This document shows positions 1-9,104 of a stretch of 64,000 nt of DNA, one piece after another. This DNA comes from Rhizobium esperanzae (lineage in GTDB: Bacteria; Pseudomonadota; Alphaproteobacteria; Rhizobiales; Rhizobiaceae). The stretch is from assembly GCF_002204185.1 (NCBI RefSeq), contig NZ_MXPU01000010.1, positions 124,001 through 188,000 on the forward strand, given 5' to 3'. Under the pieces are notes generated by a model that was not told the DNA's origin, searched no databases, and saw only the letters and a program-made list of their open reading frames with translations. The translations under genes were made by a program, and so were the position numbers. How positions within the stretch are numbered: position 1 is the first letter of the stretch; every line of letters begins with the position of its first letter.

Positions 1-1
1 C

Positions 2-295
2 GAGACTTCGGTGCTCGAGCACTATCGCCGCTTCATCGCCTTCCGCAAGCTGCACCCGGCCTTTGCCAAGGGCGAGATCGAATTCGAGGAAACCGAGGGC
101 GATGTCCTGGTCTTCACCCGCGAGTATAGTGACGAGAAGCTGCTCTGCATTTTCAACATGAGCCCCGCCGAGGCTAGCGTCACCCTGCCTGCGGGAGAAT
201 GGCAGGCGTTGACGGGGCACGGCTTTATCAGCAACAACTATGGCGACAAGATCGATATTCCGGCTTGGGGGGCGTATTTCGCCCGTCTCGCTTAA
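2..295 (+). CDS. aglA: Alpha-glucosidase, C-terminal end (partial)
   Basis: The reading frame is open from the first bases of the window and stops with TAA, so this is the last 97 residues of a gene that begins upstream. The residues resemble the end of GH13 alpha-glucosidases: a helix with HYRRFIAFRKLHPAF followed by the all-beta C-terminal domain (VLVFTREY, LLCIFNMS). Rhizobial AglA hydrolyses sucrose, maltose and trehalose after import. The next gene, 21 nt on, encodes the matching transporter ATPase, which supports the assignment. A GTG at 11 is an internal Val codon, not a start. The catalytic residues lie outside the window. Confidence 0.75.
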   Translation, partial: ETSVLEHYRRFIAFRKLHPAFAKGEIEFEETEGDVLVFTREYSDEKLLCIFNMSPAEASVTLPAGEWQALTGHGFISNNYGDKIDIPAWGAYFARLA

Positions 296-316
296 GGATC
301 AGGAGGGGAGTGACAA

Positions 317-1405
317 ATGACTGGACTGACGCTGAAGGATATCCGCAAATCCTACGGTTCCGTGGACGTTCTCCACGGGATCGACCTCGATATCAAGCAG
401 GGCGAATTCATCGTCTTCGTCGGTCCGTCCGGCTGCGGCAAGTCCACGCTTCTGCGTATGATCGCCGGTCTCGAGGCGATTACCGGCGGCGAGATGTATA
501 TTGACGGCCAGCTCGTCAATGACGTGCCGCCCTCGAAGCGCGGCATTGCCATGGTCTTCCAGTCCTACGCGCTCTATCCCCATATGACCGTCTACGACAA
601 CATGGCCTTCGGCATGAAGATCGCCGGCGAAAGCAAGCAGGAGATCGACCGCCGCGTGCGGGCGGCGGCCGAAAGCCTGCAGTTGACCAAATATCTCGAC
701 CGCCTGCCGAAGGCGCTCTCCGGCGGCCAGCGCCAGCGCGTGGCGATCGGGCGCGCCATCTGCCGCGATCCCAAGGTCTTCTTGTTCGACGAGCCGCTGT
801 CCAACCTCGATGCCGCGCTGCGCGTCGCCACGCGTATTGAAATTGCCCGTCTCAACGAGCAGATGGCCGATACGACGATGATCTACGTCACCCACGATCA
901 GGTCGAGGCGATGACACTCGCCGACCGCATCGTCGTCCTGTCGGCCGGCAATATCGAGCAGGTCGGCGCGCCGCTGGAGCTCTACGAACGCCCGGCCAAC
1001 CTCTTCGTTGCGAAATTCATCGGCTCGCCCGCCATGAACATCATTCCCGCGACGATCGCCGGGACCGGCAGCCAGACGACCGTGACGCTGACCGGCGGCA
1101 TGTCGGTCACGCTCGATGTGGCGACCGACGCATCCGAGAAGGGCAAGCAGGCGAGCTTCGGCGTCCGTCCCGAAGATCTGAGGATCGCCGACGGCGCCGA
1201 CTATGTTTTCGAGGGTGAAGTGTCGATCGTCGAAGCGCTCGGCGAAGTGACGCTGCTTTATATCGAAGGTCTGGTGCCCGGCGAGCCGATCGTCGTCAAG
1301 CTGCCGGGCATTTACGATGTCCATAAGGGCCAGAAGATGCGCTTTGCCGCCGATCGGCAGAGGCTGCATCTCTTCGACGCGAGCGGCCACACCTACCGGA
1401 AATGA
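317..1405 (+). CDS. aglK: Alpha-glucoside ABC transporter ATP-binding protein
   Basis: A 362-residue ATPase of the MalK/UgpC family that would power sugar import from the cytoplasmic side of the inner membrane. Visible motifs are Walker A GPSGCGKST (36-44), Q-loop Gln82, signature LSGGQ (134-138), Walker B VFLFDE (154-159) and H-loop His193. A C-terminal TOBE/OB region follows (about 240-360, with FGVRPEDLRI). The start ATG has a GGAGGGG ribosome site upstream. The gene follows the alpha-glucosidase end in the order known for the rhizobial agl operon (aglE-F-G-A-K), so alpha-glucoside transport is the best inference. Sequence alone cannot exclude another CUT1 sugar. Confidence 0.85.
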   Translation: MTGLTLKDIRKSYGSVDVLHGIDLDIKQGEFIVFVGPSGCGKSTLLRMIAGLEAITGGEMYIDGQLVNDVPPSKRGIAMVFQSYALYPHMTVYDNMAFGMKIAGESKQEIDRRVRAAAESLQLTKYLDRLPKALSGGQRQRVAIGRAICRDPKVFLFDEPLSNLDAALRVATRIEIARLNEQMADTTMIYVTHDQVEAMTLADRIVVLSAGNIEQVGAPLELYERPANLFVAKFIGSPAMNIIPATIAGTGSQTTVTLTGGMSVTLDVATDASEKGKQASFGVRPEDLRIADGADYVFEGEVSIVEALGEVTLLYIEGLVPGEPIVVKLPGIYDVHKGQKMRFAADRQRLHLFDASGHTYRK

Positions 1406-1581
1406 GGCGGCCATTTTTGGGGGAATAAACCTTGGAATTGTGCGGAGGCAGCCGAATTCTCACTTTCTGTTAAAGATCGGCTGCTACCTTTTCCTCGTCA
1501 ATTTATGAGGGGGATAAGCAAGTGGCCGCTTCCAATCCGTCACAGCCAAGATCTCATTTCCTGAGCAAGGAAGAATCCTTC

Positions 1582-1935
1582 ATGTATGACCGCGAGGCGC
1601 GGTTCAAAATGGAGGACACAATGAACGCCGCGCGCATCGAATATACGGAAAAGGGCGTCATGCACGCGGCTTCGCGCCGCTGCGATATTGTCCGCATCTC
1701 GATGAGCAGCGCGACGCTTGCGATCCTGACCCAGTTCAACCTGCCGAAGCAGTTCTATCTGGATATTCCGGATGCCCGCATCACCAAGGTCGGATGCCTG
1801 CTGATGAAGGTCAACGCCAACAATACGATCGAGGTTCGCTTCCTGCGCCTGCTGACGCAGAAGGAGCTGAACAAGATCTTCGTTTACAGCACGCACCCCG
1901 CGCACAAGGATTACGTCCTCGATATCCGCGCCTGA
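1582..1935 (+). CDS. Small PilZ-like domain protein
   Basis: A protein of 117 residues from the ATG at 1582, which has an AAGGAAG ribosome site. An in-frame GTG at 1522 with GAGGGGG upstream would add 20 residues and cannot be excluded. The core (about 35-110) has the feel of the short single-domain PilZ proteins common in rhizobia: paired Arg and Cys (ASRRCDIVRIS), a beta-rich centre (FYLDIP, CLLMKV) and a closing IEVRFLRL strand. The canonical D/NxSxxG c-di-GMP motif is degenerate (RISMSSA), so ligand binding is doubtful. It stands alone between aglK and a bidirectional terminator. The family call is tentative. Confidence 0.6.
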   Translation: MYDREARFKMEDTMNAARIEYTEKGVMHAASRRCDIVRISMSSATLAILTQFNLPKQFYLDIPDARITKVGCLLMKVNANNTIEVRFLRLLTQKELNKIFVYSTHPAHKDYVLDIRA

Positions 1936-1960
1936 CGGATAGTCTCGGACCGGTCATAGA

Positions 1961-1997
1961 AAAACCCGCGGGACGCTTCAGGCGCCCCGCGGGTTTT
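1961..1997. terminator. Bidirectional Rho-independent terminator
   Basis: AAAACCCGCGGG (1961-1972) pairs perfectly with CCCGCGGGTTTT (1986-1997) around a 13-nt loop that can itself form a 3-bp CGC/GCG stem. The A-tract and T-tract make it functional in both directions. It sits between the convergent PilZ-like gene (stop 1935) and edd (stop 2020). Confidence 0.85.
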
Positions 1998-2019
1998 GTT
2001 TATTCAAACTGATTTGCGC

Positions 2020-3840
2020 TCAGTGGAAGAGCACGCTGGCGCCCTGATCGGAAGCGCCGACGGCGCGGCGGAAAGGTGCAAAGAGTTCACGGCCCATGCC
2101 GAATTCATTGTCGGAGAGATCGATGCTCACCGGCTCACGCTCGGCCATGTCGGCTGCGTCGACCAGCACTTCGAGCGTGCCCTTGATCGCGTCGAGGCGA
2201 ATGATGTCGCCGTCCCGGATGCGGGCGATCGGGCCGCCATCGACCGCTTCCGGCGTGACGTGGATAGCCGCCGGCACCTTGCCGGATGCGCCGGACATGC
2301 GCCCGTCGGTCAGGAGCGCCACGCGGAAGCCGCGGTCCTGCAGCACGCCGAGCGGCGGCGTCAGCTTGTGCAGCTCCGGCATGCCGTTCGCCTTCGGCCC
2401 CTGGAAGCGCACGACAGCGACGAAATCGCGGTTGAGCTTGCCTTCCTTGAAGGCGTCCTGCAGTTCCTGCTGGCTGTGGAAGACGATTGCCGGCGCCTCG
2501 ATGATGTGGCGCTCCGGCTTGACGGCGGAGATCTTGATGACTGCCTTGCCGAGATTGCCGCGCAGCATCTTCAACCCCCCATTTGCCTGGAACGGCGTTT
2601 CGATGCTGGAGAGCACCTTTGGATCATGGCTCTTTTCCGGCGACGGCTCGCGCAACACGCCGCGGTTTTCGCCGAGCCGGGCATCGACCGTATAGGCCTG
2701 GAGGCCCTGGCCGAAGACGGTGCGCACGTCGTCATGCACCAGGCCGTGTTTCAGGAGTTCCTTGATCAGGAAACCCATGCCGCCGGCCGCCTGGAAATGG
2801 TTCACGTCGGCAAGGCCGTTCGGGTAGACGCGGGCCAGCAGCGGCACGATTTCCGAAAGCTCGGCAATGTCCTGCCAGGTGAGCTGAATGCCGGCTGCCC
2901 GCGCCATGGCGACGAGGTGCAGCGTGTGGTTGGTCGAACCGCCGGTCGCATGCAGGCCGACGACGCCATTGACGACCGAGCGCTCATCGATCATCTCGCC
3001 GGCCGGCGTGAATTCGTTGCCGAGTGCGGTGATCGCAAGCGCCCGCTTGGCGGCTTCGCGCGTCAGCGCTTCGCGCAGCGGCGTGCCGGGATTGATGAAG
3101 GAGGAGCCCGGCATATGGAATCCCATGATCTCCATCAACATCTGGTTGGAGTTGGCCGTGCCGTAGAAGGTGCAGGTGCCGGGACCATGGTAGGATTTCG
3201 ATTCCGCCTCCAGCAGTTCGGCGCGTCCGACCTTGCCCTCGGCAAAGAGCTGGCGAACGCGCGACTTCTCGTCGTTCGGCAGGCCTGTCGTCATCGGACC
3301 GGCGGGAACGAAGATCGACGGCAGATGTCCGAAGGATAGTGCGGCGATGACGAGGCCCGGCACGATCTTGTCGCAGACGCCGAGGAAGAGGGCGGCATCG
3401 AACATATTGTGCGACAGGCCGACGCCTGCGGCCATGGCGATCAGGTCGCGCGAGAAGAGCGACAGCTCCATGCCCGGCTGTCCCTGGGTGACGCCGTCGC
3501 ACATCGCCGGCACGCCGCCGGCCACCTGGGCGACGCCGCCGGCCTCGGTGGCCGCCTCACGGATGATCGCCGGATAGGTCTCGAACGGCTGGTGGGCCGA
3601 GAGCATGTCGTTATACGCGGTGATGATGCCGAGATTGGGGATGCGATCGCCGGCGAGCGCGTCTTTATCGGCGGGGGAACAGATCGCGAAGCCGTGGGCG
3701 AGGTTGGCACAGCCGAGCACCGAACGCTGCACACCCTTGGAAGCCGCGGCGCGCAGCCGTTCCAGGTAGCGCTCGCGGGTCGGCTTCGAGCGTTCGACGA
3801 TGCGATCGGTGATCGCAGAAATGCGTGCGTGAGCGGACAT
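2020..3840 (-). CDS. edd: Phosphogluconate dehydratase
   Basis: A 606-residue cytoplasmic enzyme of the IlvD/Edd family. It dehydrates 6-phosphogluconate to 2-keto-3-deoxy-6-phosphogluconate, the committing step of the Entner-Doudoroff pathway. Family stretches include [18 protein letters not shown] (about 43-60) and CDKIVPG, with cysteines expected to hold the Fe-S cluster, plus [23 protein letters not shown] near the C-terminus. The length is typical of Edd rather than of dihydroxy-acid dehydratase. It is the last gene of zwf-pgl-edd, 79 nt after pgl, and ends at a bidirectional terminator. Rhizobia lack a working upper EMP route and depend on this pathway for hexoses (established knowledge). 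Confidence 0.95.
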   Translation of the reverse strand: MSAHARISAITDRIVERSKPTRERYLERLRAAASKGVQRSVLGCANLAHGFAICSPADKDALAGDRIPNLGIITAYNDMLSAHQPFETYPAIIREAATEAGGVAQVAGGVPAMCDGVTQGQPGMELSLFSRDLIAMAAGVGLSHNMFDAALFLGVCDKIVPGLVIAALSFGHLPSIFVPAGPMTTGLPNDEKSRVRQLFAEGKVGRAELLEAESKSYHGPGTCTFYGTANSNQMLMEIMGFHMPGSSFINPGTPLREALTREAAKRALAITALGNEFTPAGEMIDERSVVNGVVGLHATGGSTNHTLHLVAMARAAGIQLTWQDIAELSEIVPLLARVYPNGLADVNHFQAAGGMGFLIKELLKHGLVHDDVRTVFGQGLQAYTVDARLGENRGVLREPSPEKSHDPKVLSSIETPFQANGGLKMLRGNLGKAVIKISAVKPERHIIEAPAIVFHSQQELQDAFKEGKLNRDFVAVVRFQGPKANGMPELHKLTPPLGVLQDRGFRVALLTDGRMSGASGKVPAAIHVTPEAVDGGPIARIRDGDIIRLDAIKGTLEVLVDAADMAEREPVSIDLSDNEFGMGRELFAPFRRAVGASDQGASVLFH

Positions 3841-3919
3841 GGAAAATCCCTGCCTTGTTCGTTGTCTCTATCTCTTTCGGCGGCTCCGGCCTGAAATCCG
3901 GATCCGGGTCTGGGGCCGA

Positions 3920-4618
3920 TCAGGGAGCCCAGTAGATCTCGACCGGGGAAGTGGCCCGGCGCAGAACGGCGCGGATCGGCATTTCTGCCTCGTCACCGCT
4001 GCCTTCCGCCTTGGCGAGAACGTCTTTTTTGCCTTCGCCCTCGATATGGAGAACCAGCAGTCCGGCATCCTGAAGACTGGAGAAGGTGAAAGTCAGGCGC
4101 GGCTCGCCGGCTCCTTCTGCCTCCATGGTGATGACGCCGCGCGGCGTCGAGGCATCGAGCGCCTCGGCAAGATTGCTGCCGCCGGGAAAGAACGAGGCCG
4201 TGTGGCCGTCGCCGCCCATGCCGAGGATGACGACGTCGAAGGGGATGCCGATCTCGGCGCTCTTTTCCGTCGCCAGCCTTGCGGCCTCCTCGACCGAGGC
4301 TGCCGGCTGGTAAAGCGGCACGAACCGCGCCGCCTTTGCCTTGTTCTGCAAGAGATTGGCATCGACCAGCAGATGGTTCGAGCGGGTATTGTCGGCCGGC
4401 ACGAAGCGTTCGTCAACCAGGGTGATCGTCACCTTGTCCCAGGCGATGTCGCGCGTCGACAGCGCCTGGAAGAAGGCCTTTGGCGTCGAGCCGCCGGAAA
4501 CGGCGATGGAGGCGGCGCCGCGGGCGGCGATTGCTGCCGAAAGCCTATCGGCGACCGTGTCGGCGAGGCTGCCGGCGAGTTCAGCGGCACTGGCGAAAGA
4601 ATGCAGGGTCGATGCCAT
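3920..4618 (-). CDS. pgl: 6-phosphogluconolactonase
   Basis: A 232-residue enzyme hydrolysing 6-phosphoglucono-delta-lactone to 6-phosphogluconate. The NagB/Pgl fold is shown by VSGGSTPKAFFQAL near the N-terminus, VDERFVPADNTRSNH in the middle and VILGMGGDGHTASFFPG at about two thirds. The start at MASTLHSF is preferred to the in-frame ATG at 4642. The upstream start would overlap the end of zwf, while this one leaves 10 nt and matches usual family length. It lies between zwf and edd in one operon. Confidence 0.92.
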   Translation of the reverse strand: MASTLHSFASAAELAGSLADTVADRLSAAIAARGAASIAVSGGSTPKAFFQALSTRDIAWDKVTITLVDERFVPADNTRSNHLLVDANLLQNKAKAARFVPLYQPAASVEEAARLATEKSAEIGIPFDVVILGMGGDGHTASFFPGGSNLAEALDASTPRGVITMEAEGAGEPRLTFTFSSLQDAGLLVLHIEGEGKKDVLAKAEGSGDEAEMPIRAVLRRATSPVEIYWAP

Positions 4619-4628
4619 CGATATCGTC

Positions 4629-6104
4629 CTAGATGTCGTCATGCCAGGTGCGGCCGTCGCGCTCGATCAGCGCGATGGCCTGGCTCGGGCCCCAGGTGCC
4701 GGCCGTATAGCCCTGCACCTGCTGGCCGGTCGTTTCCCAACCTTTCAGGATCGGGTCGACCCATTTCCATGCCGCTTCGACCTCGTCTCGGCGCATGAAC
4801 AATGTCTGGTTGGAGCGGATCACGTCCATCAGCAGACGCTCGTAGGCGTCGGGATTGCGGACATTGAAGGCCTGGGCGAAGCTCATGTCGAGCGAGACAT
4901 TGCGCAGCCGCATACCGCCCGGACCCGGATCCTTGATCATCAGCGACTGCTTGACGCCCTCATCCGGCTGCAGGCGGATGATCAGCTGGTTGGCGACGAT
5001 GCGTCCGGCCGCCTGGTCGAAGATTGCATGCGGGATCGGCTTGAAGGTGATGACGATCTCGGACATGCGTCCGGTAAGCCGCTTTCCGGTTCTGATATAG
5101 AAGGGAACGCCCGCCCAGCGCCAGTTATTGATCTCGGCCTTGATGGCGACGAAAGTCTCGGTGTTCGAGACGCCGCCTTCCAGCTCTTCGAGATAACCCT
5201 TGACCGGGCCGCTGCCCGAAGCGCCGGCGCGATACTGGCCGCGCACCGTCGCCTGCTCGACATTGGAGGCATCGAGCGGCTTCAGGGCGCGCAGCACCTT
5301 CAGCTTCTCGTCGCGAACGGCTTCGGAATCCATCGACGAGGGTACTTCCATCGCCGTCAGGCAGAGCAGCTGCAGAATGTGGTTCTGCACCATATCGCGC
5401 AGCGCGCCGGCCGTATCGTAATAGCCGGCGCGACCTTCGAGGCCGACCGATTCCGCCACGGTGATCTGCACATGATCGATATAGTTGGCGTTCCACAGCG
5501 GCTCGTAAAGCGCATTGGCGAAACGCAGCGCCATCAGGTTCTGCACCGTCTCCTTGCCGAGATAGTGGTCGATGCGGAAGATCTGCTCTTCCTTGAAGGC
5601 GCGGCCGATCGTGTCGTTGAGCTGCAGCGCCGAGGCGAGGTCGCGGCCGATCGGCTTTTCGACGACGATGCGGGTCGACCTGGTGATCAGCTTGTGATCG
5701 TGGATCTTTTGCGAAATGTCGCCGAAGATACCGGGTGCTACCGCCAGATAGAAGGCGCGCACCCGGTCCTTGCTTTCGTCGAGCAGTTTCTTCAGCTGAT
5801 CCCAGCCCGTGTCCGTGCGGGCGTCGACCGAAACGTAGTAAAGGCGGGCACAGAACTTCTCGACTTCCGAGTCGTCGTATTCGCCTTTCTTCAGGTGTTC
5901 CTTCAACGCGTCCTTGGCGAACTTGCGATATTCCTCATGCGAAAGCGGGCTGCGCGAGGCGCCGATAATACGGGTCGGTTCCGTGAACTGACCCTCGATC
6001 TGGCGATGATAGAGCGCAGGCAAAAGCTTCCGCTCGGCAAGGTCGCCGCTGCCGCCGAAGACGACATAATCAAAAGGCTCAACGGGAATGATCTGGCTGC
6101 TCAT
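4629..6104 (-). CDS. zwf: Glucose-6-phosphate 1-dehydrogenase
   Basis: A 491-residue NAD(P)-dependent enzyme making 6-phosphogluconolactone, the entry to the Entner-Doudoroff and pentose phosphate routes. It has the Rossmann motif FGGSGDLAERKL (16-27), VVEKPIGRDL, and the active-site block RIDHYLGKE with catalytic His180 and Lys184. The start at MSSQII (6104) is chosen over an ATG five codons upstream because it places the Rossmann strand as in homologues. First gene of zwf-pgl-edd; a candidate operator lies 35-60 nt upstream. Confidence 0.95.
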   Translation of the reverse strand: MSSQIIPVEPFDYVVFGGSGDLAERKLLPALYHRQIEGQFTEPTRIIGASRSPLSHEEYRKFAKDALKEHLKKGEYDDSEVEKFCARLYYVSVDARTDTGWDQLKKLLDESKDRVRAFYLAVAPGIFGDISQKIHDHKLITRSTRIVVEKPIGRDLASALQLNDTIGRAFKEEQIFRIDHYLGKETVQNLMALRFANALYEPLWNANYIDHVQITVAESVGLEGRAGYYDTAGALRDMVQNHILQLLCLTAMEVPSSMDSEAVRDEKLKVLRALKPLDASNVEQATVRGQYRAGASGSGPVKGYLEELEGGVSNTETFVAIKAEINNWRWAGVPFYIRTGKRLTGRMSEIVITFKPIPHAIFDQAAGRIVANQLIIRLQPDEGVKQSLMIKDPGPGGMRLRNVSLDMSFAQAFNVRNPDAYERLLMDVIRSNQTLFMRRDEVEAAWKWVDPILKGWETTGQQVQGYTAGTWGPSQAIALIERDGRTWHDDI

Positions 6105-6140
6105 GAGCTTGTCTCTCAATCAGGCTGGTTGGTGGCCCTT

Positions 6141-6160
6141 TTAATCTAATCGATTTAAAA
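6141..6160. promoter_or_regulatory. Candidate operator upstream of zwf
   Basis: The stretch contains the palindrome AATCGATT (6148-6155) flanked by TTAA and TTTAAAA, giving an AT-rich dyad in a GC-rich background about 40 nt before the zwf start. LacI-family operators are often dyads with a central CG, so a sugar-responsive repressor is one possibility (inference). No regulator gene lies next to it. Confidence 0.35.
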
Positions 6161-6238
6161 AAGCCAGTGTGCAGTGCAATGAATCTGTCAGGCACCGGTT
6201 TTAGAGCGAATTCCCGGAAGAGGAAATCCGCAATCGGA

Positions 6239-7546
6239 CTAAAACTTGTCGCGAAGCGCAAACCACGACAAGGCGAGGAAAAGCAACGGCGCCCGCATCC
6301 TGGCTCCGCCGGGAAAGGCGGGAATATCGAGCGATTTGAACAGATCGAGATCGCCGGTTTTGCCAAGCACCGTTTCCGCATAGAGCTTGCCACAGTAGTT
6401 TGACAGCATGACGCCATGGCCGGAATAACCGCCGATCGAGGTGACGCCGGGCATCACCTCGCGCACGAAAAGCTGGCGCGGCATGGTGATGCCGACGCTG
6501 CCGCCCCAGGCATGGGTGATCTCGATGTCCTTCAGGTCGGGATAGATTTCGCCGATCTGCCGGCGGATATGCTGCGAAATGTCCCGCGGATTGTCCGCGG
6601 TATAGGCCTCGCGCCCACCGAACAGCAGGCGGCTTTCAAATTTACGGAAATAGCGCACGACGAAGCGCGAATCGGCGACGGCCTCGCCGCCCGGCAGCAC
6701 ATCTGGATAGCCGTCGAGCGGAACGGTGGCGCCGATGAAGGAGCGGATCGGCATGACATGGCTTGCCGTCACCGGCTCCAGATTGCCGATATGGCCGTTG
6801 CAGGCGATCAGCGCCCGGTCGGCGGTGATCGTGCCCTTTTCGGTTTCGATCGTCACCTTGCCGCCGCTTTGGCGGATCGCCTTTGCCGGTGTCATCTCGA
6901 AGATGGAAGCGCCGGCATTGGCGGTCACCCGCGCCAGCCCGATGAGCAGCTTCAGCGGATGAATATGGCCGGTGCCGACATCGCGCACGCCGCAGCGGAA
7001 ACGCTTCGAGCCGAGCCGCTCCTGTGTTTCCTTCTCATCCATGAAGCTCAAATGCGGATAGTCGTAACGCTCAGCGGCGATTTCGGCATTCTCACGATAG
7101 TCGCGTTCGTAGCTTGCCTTGTGCGCGACGTTGAGCTGGCCGGGCACATAATCGATCTCGATTTGATGTTCCCGGGCGAAATCGAGAAGATGGCGCTTGG
7201 CCGCCTCGGCGACATCGAACAGCGCCTTCGAGCGTTCGTAGCCGATCTTTTCCTCAAGCTCTTCCGGCCACCATCGCTGGCCGGTGCCGAGCTGGCCGCC
7301 ATTGCGCCCCGACGCTCCGTCTCCGAAGCGCCAGGCTTCGATCAGCACGACGGAAACGCCTGATTTGGCGAGATTATAGGCGGCCTGCAGGCCGGTATAG
7401 CCACCGCCGACAATGGCGACGTCACATGTCCTCGAGCCGTCGAGAGCGGCGTAGGTCGGCCGCTCCCCGACGCTTGCCTGATACCAGGATAGCCCGGGCG
7501 CAATCGGGCTCTGCCACATCGCCTGCGATGCCATGATATCGCTCAC
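6239..7546 (-). CDS. puuB: FAD-dependent oxidoreductase, gamma-glutamylputrescine oxidase-like
   Basis: A 435-residue DAO-fold flavoenzyme. The ADP-binding motif CDVAIVGGGYTGLQAAY lies near residue 41-57, followed by GASGRNGGQLGTGQR typical of the PuuB/OrdL group, and a closing GGYSGHGVMLSNYCGKL block near the C-terminus. PuuB oxidises gamma-glutamylputrescine to the aminoaldehyde plus peroxide. Its start overlaps the stop of the PuuA-like gene by 4 nt (ATGA), so the two are translationally coupled, and the pairing supports putrescine catabolism. The aldehyde dehydrogenase and hydrolase (PuuC, PuuD) are not in the window, so the substrate is inferred. Confidence 0.8.
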   Translation of the reverse strand: MSDIMASQAMWQSPIAPGLSWYQASVGERPTYAALDGSRTCDVAIVGGGYTGLQAAYNLAKSGVSVVLIEAWRFGDGASGRNGGQLGTGQRWWPEELEEKIGYERSKALFDVAEAAKRHLLDFAREHQIEIDYVPGQLNVAHKASYERDYRENAEIAAERYDYPHLSFMDEKETQERLGSKRFRCGVRDVGTGHIHPLKLLIGLARVTANAGASIFEMTPAKAIRQSGGKVTIETEKGTITADRALIACNGHIGNLEPVTASHVMPIRSFIGATVPLDGYPDVLPGGEAVADSRFVVRYFRKFESRLLFGGREAYTADNPRDISQHIRRQIGEIYPDLKDIEITHAWGGSVGITMPRQLFVREVMPGVTSIGGYSGHGVMLSNYCGKLYAETVLGKTGDLDLFKSLDIPAFPGGARMRAPLLFLALSWFALRDKF

Positions 7547-8979
7547 ACGTTGAGCAGAAGAAACTCCCGCTCCCAGGGACTGATCACCTGCATGAAGGTC
7601 TCGAACTCACCGCGCTTGACGCCGGCGTAAAGGCCGATGAACTGCTTGCCGAACACCTCTTCGAAGGCGGGCTCGTCCTCCATCAGCGCCACGGCTTCGA
7701 GCAGGCCGCGCGGCAGGTCGATCGAGCCCTCATTGGCCGAATCCTCTGTCGGCGCCGTCGGCTCGATCTCCCTCATGATGCCGAGCAGGCCGGAAGCGAG
7801 CGAGGCGGCGAGCGCCAGATAGGGATTGGCATCCGAACTCGGCAGCCGGTTTTCCACCCGCCGCGCCTGCGGATCGGAAACCGGGACGCGGAAGGCGGTC
7901 GTCCGGTTGTCATAGCCCCAGGCGTTGTTGACCGGGCAGGACATGTCGGGTTGCAGGCGCCGGTAGGAATTCACATAGGGCGCCAGCATCGCCATCGCGC
8001 TCGGCACGAATTTCTGCATGCCGCCGATGAAATGGAAGAATTCCTTCGACGCCGATCCGTCCGCATTGGAGAAGACATTTCTGCCGGTCTCGACATTGAC
8101 CACCGACTGGTGGATATGCATTGCCGACCCCGGCTGGCCCTGCATCGGCTTGGCCATAAAGGTCGCATAGATGTCATGCTTCAACGCCGCCTCGCGGATC
8201 GTGCGCTTGAACAGGAACACCTGGTCGGCAAGCTCGATCGGATTGCCGTGGCGCAGGTTGATCTCGAGTTGTGCCGGTCCCTCTTCGTGGATCAGCGTGT
8301 CGATCTCCAGCCCCTGCTTTTCGGAAAAATGGTAGATGTCGTCGATCAGCTCGTCGAATTCGTTGATGCCGGCGATCGAATAGCCTTGGCCGCCGAGGAT
8401 CGAGCGGCCGGAGCGGCCTTTCGGCGGATGCAGCGGATAGTCGGGGTCGTCATTCTTGGCGACGAGATAGAACTCGATCTCCGGCGCCACGATGGGCTTC
8501 CAGCCGCGGTCGTGATAGAGGCTCATGATCCGCTTCAAGACGTTGCGTGGCGTATAGGGCACTTCACCCCCGTCCGAATCGACGATGTCGCAGATCACCT
8601 GCGCCGTCGGGTCGGTTTCCCAGGGCACGACCGAGAGCGTCGACAGATCCGGCATCAGCTTCAGGTCGCTGTCGCGAGGCTCGTATCGGAAACTTTCCGT
8701 CTCCTCCGGATACTCGCCCGAAATCGTATGCCGGTAGATCGCCGAAGGCAGCGCCAGCGAAGTGTTGGAAGTGAATTTCGAGCTCGGCATCATCTTGCCG
8801 CGCGGCACGCCGGCAAGGTCGGGCGTGATGCATTCGATGTCTTCGATGCCCCTGGCTCTCAGCCATTGCGCCGCTTCCTTCCAGTTGGCAACACCGCGCA
8901 GCGATCCGGGGTCCGGGGGAGTTTTGGTCGAGGCGGGTACGGTTCTGGCAGGCTTCAGCGTCGTCTTTTTTGGGGACAT
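7543..8979 (-). CDS. puuA: Glutamine synthetase family protein, gamma-glutamylputrescine synthetase-like
   Basis: A 478-residue ATP-dependent ligase of the glutamine synthetase superfamily. Catalytic-domain signatures are visible: APEIEFYLV, EEGPAQLEINLRHG, GSAMHIHQS, and NAWGYDNRTTAFRVP near residue 350. The N-terminus has an extra Pro/Thr/Lys-rich leader of about 25 residues before the beta-grasp domain. The pairing with PuuB suggests glutamylation of putrescine or a related amine rather than ammonia assimilation; rhizobia also use such homologues for other amines, so specificity is open. First gene of the two-gene operon. Confidence 0.82.
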   Translation of the reverse strand: MSPKKTTLKPARTVPASTKTPPDPGSLRGVANWKEAAQWLRARGIEDIECITPDLAGVPRGKMMPSSKFTSNTSLALPSAIYRHTISGEYPEETESFRYEPRDSDLKLMPDLSTLSVVPWETDPTAQVICDIVDSDGGEVPYTPRNVLKRIMSLYHDRGWKPIVAPEIEFYLVAKNDDPDYPLHPPKGRSGRSILGGQGYSIAGINEFDELIDDIYHFSEKQGLEIDTLIHEEGPAQLEINLRHGNPIELADQVFLFKRTIREAALKHDIYATFMAKPMQGQPGSAMHIHQSVVNVETGRNVFSNADGSASKEFFHFIGGMQKFVPSAMAMLAPYVNSYRRLQPDMSCPVNNAWGYDNRTTAFRVPVSDPQARRVENRLPSSDANPYLALAASLASGLLGIMREIEPTAPTEDSANEGSIDLPRGLLEAVALMEDEPAFEEVFGKQFIGLYAGVKRGEFETFMQVISPWEREFLLLNV

Positions 8980-9104
8980 GACACACCGGTTTGGTTGATC
9001 TTGGCGCCATCATAGCCGGACTTTGCCAATTGGCGAGGGGTTGAGAATGTTGACTTTCGCCCTTTGATGGAAAAGAAGACGCCGGTTGGATCGGGGAAAA
9101 GAGT

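Noticed and set aside
1418..1450. GGGGGAATAAAC before the PilZ-like gene as another copy of the twin ECF-type motif
   Set aside because: The first half resembles CGAATAAA but no GGTGTTCTC-like box follows at the right distance.
1996..3339. Plus-strand ORF of 447 codons opposite edd
   Set aside because: Composition is typical of an antisense frame and the minus-strand frame is clearly Edd; it also starts inside the terminator.
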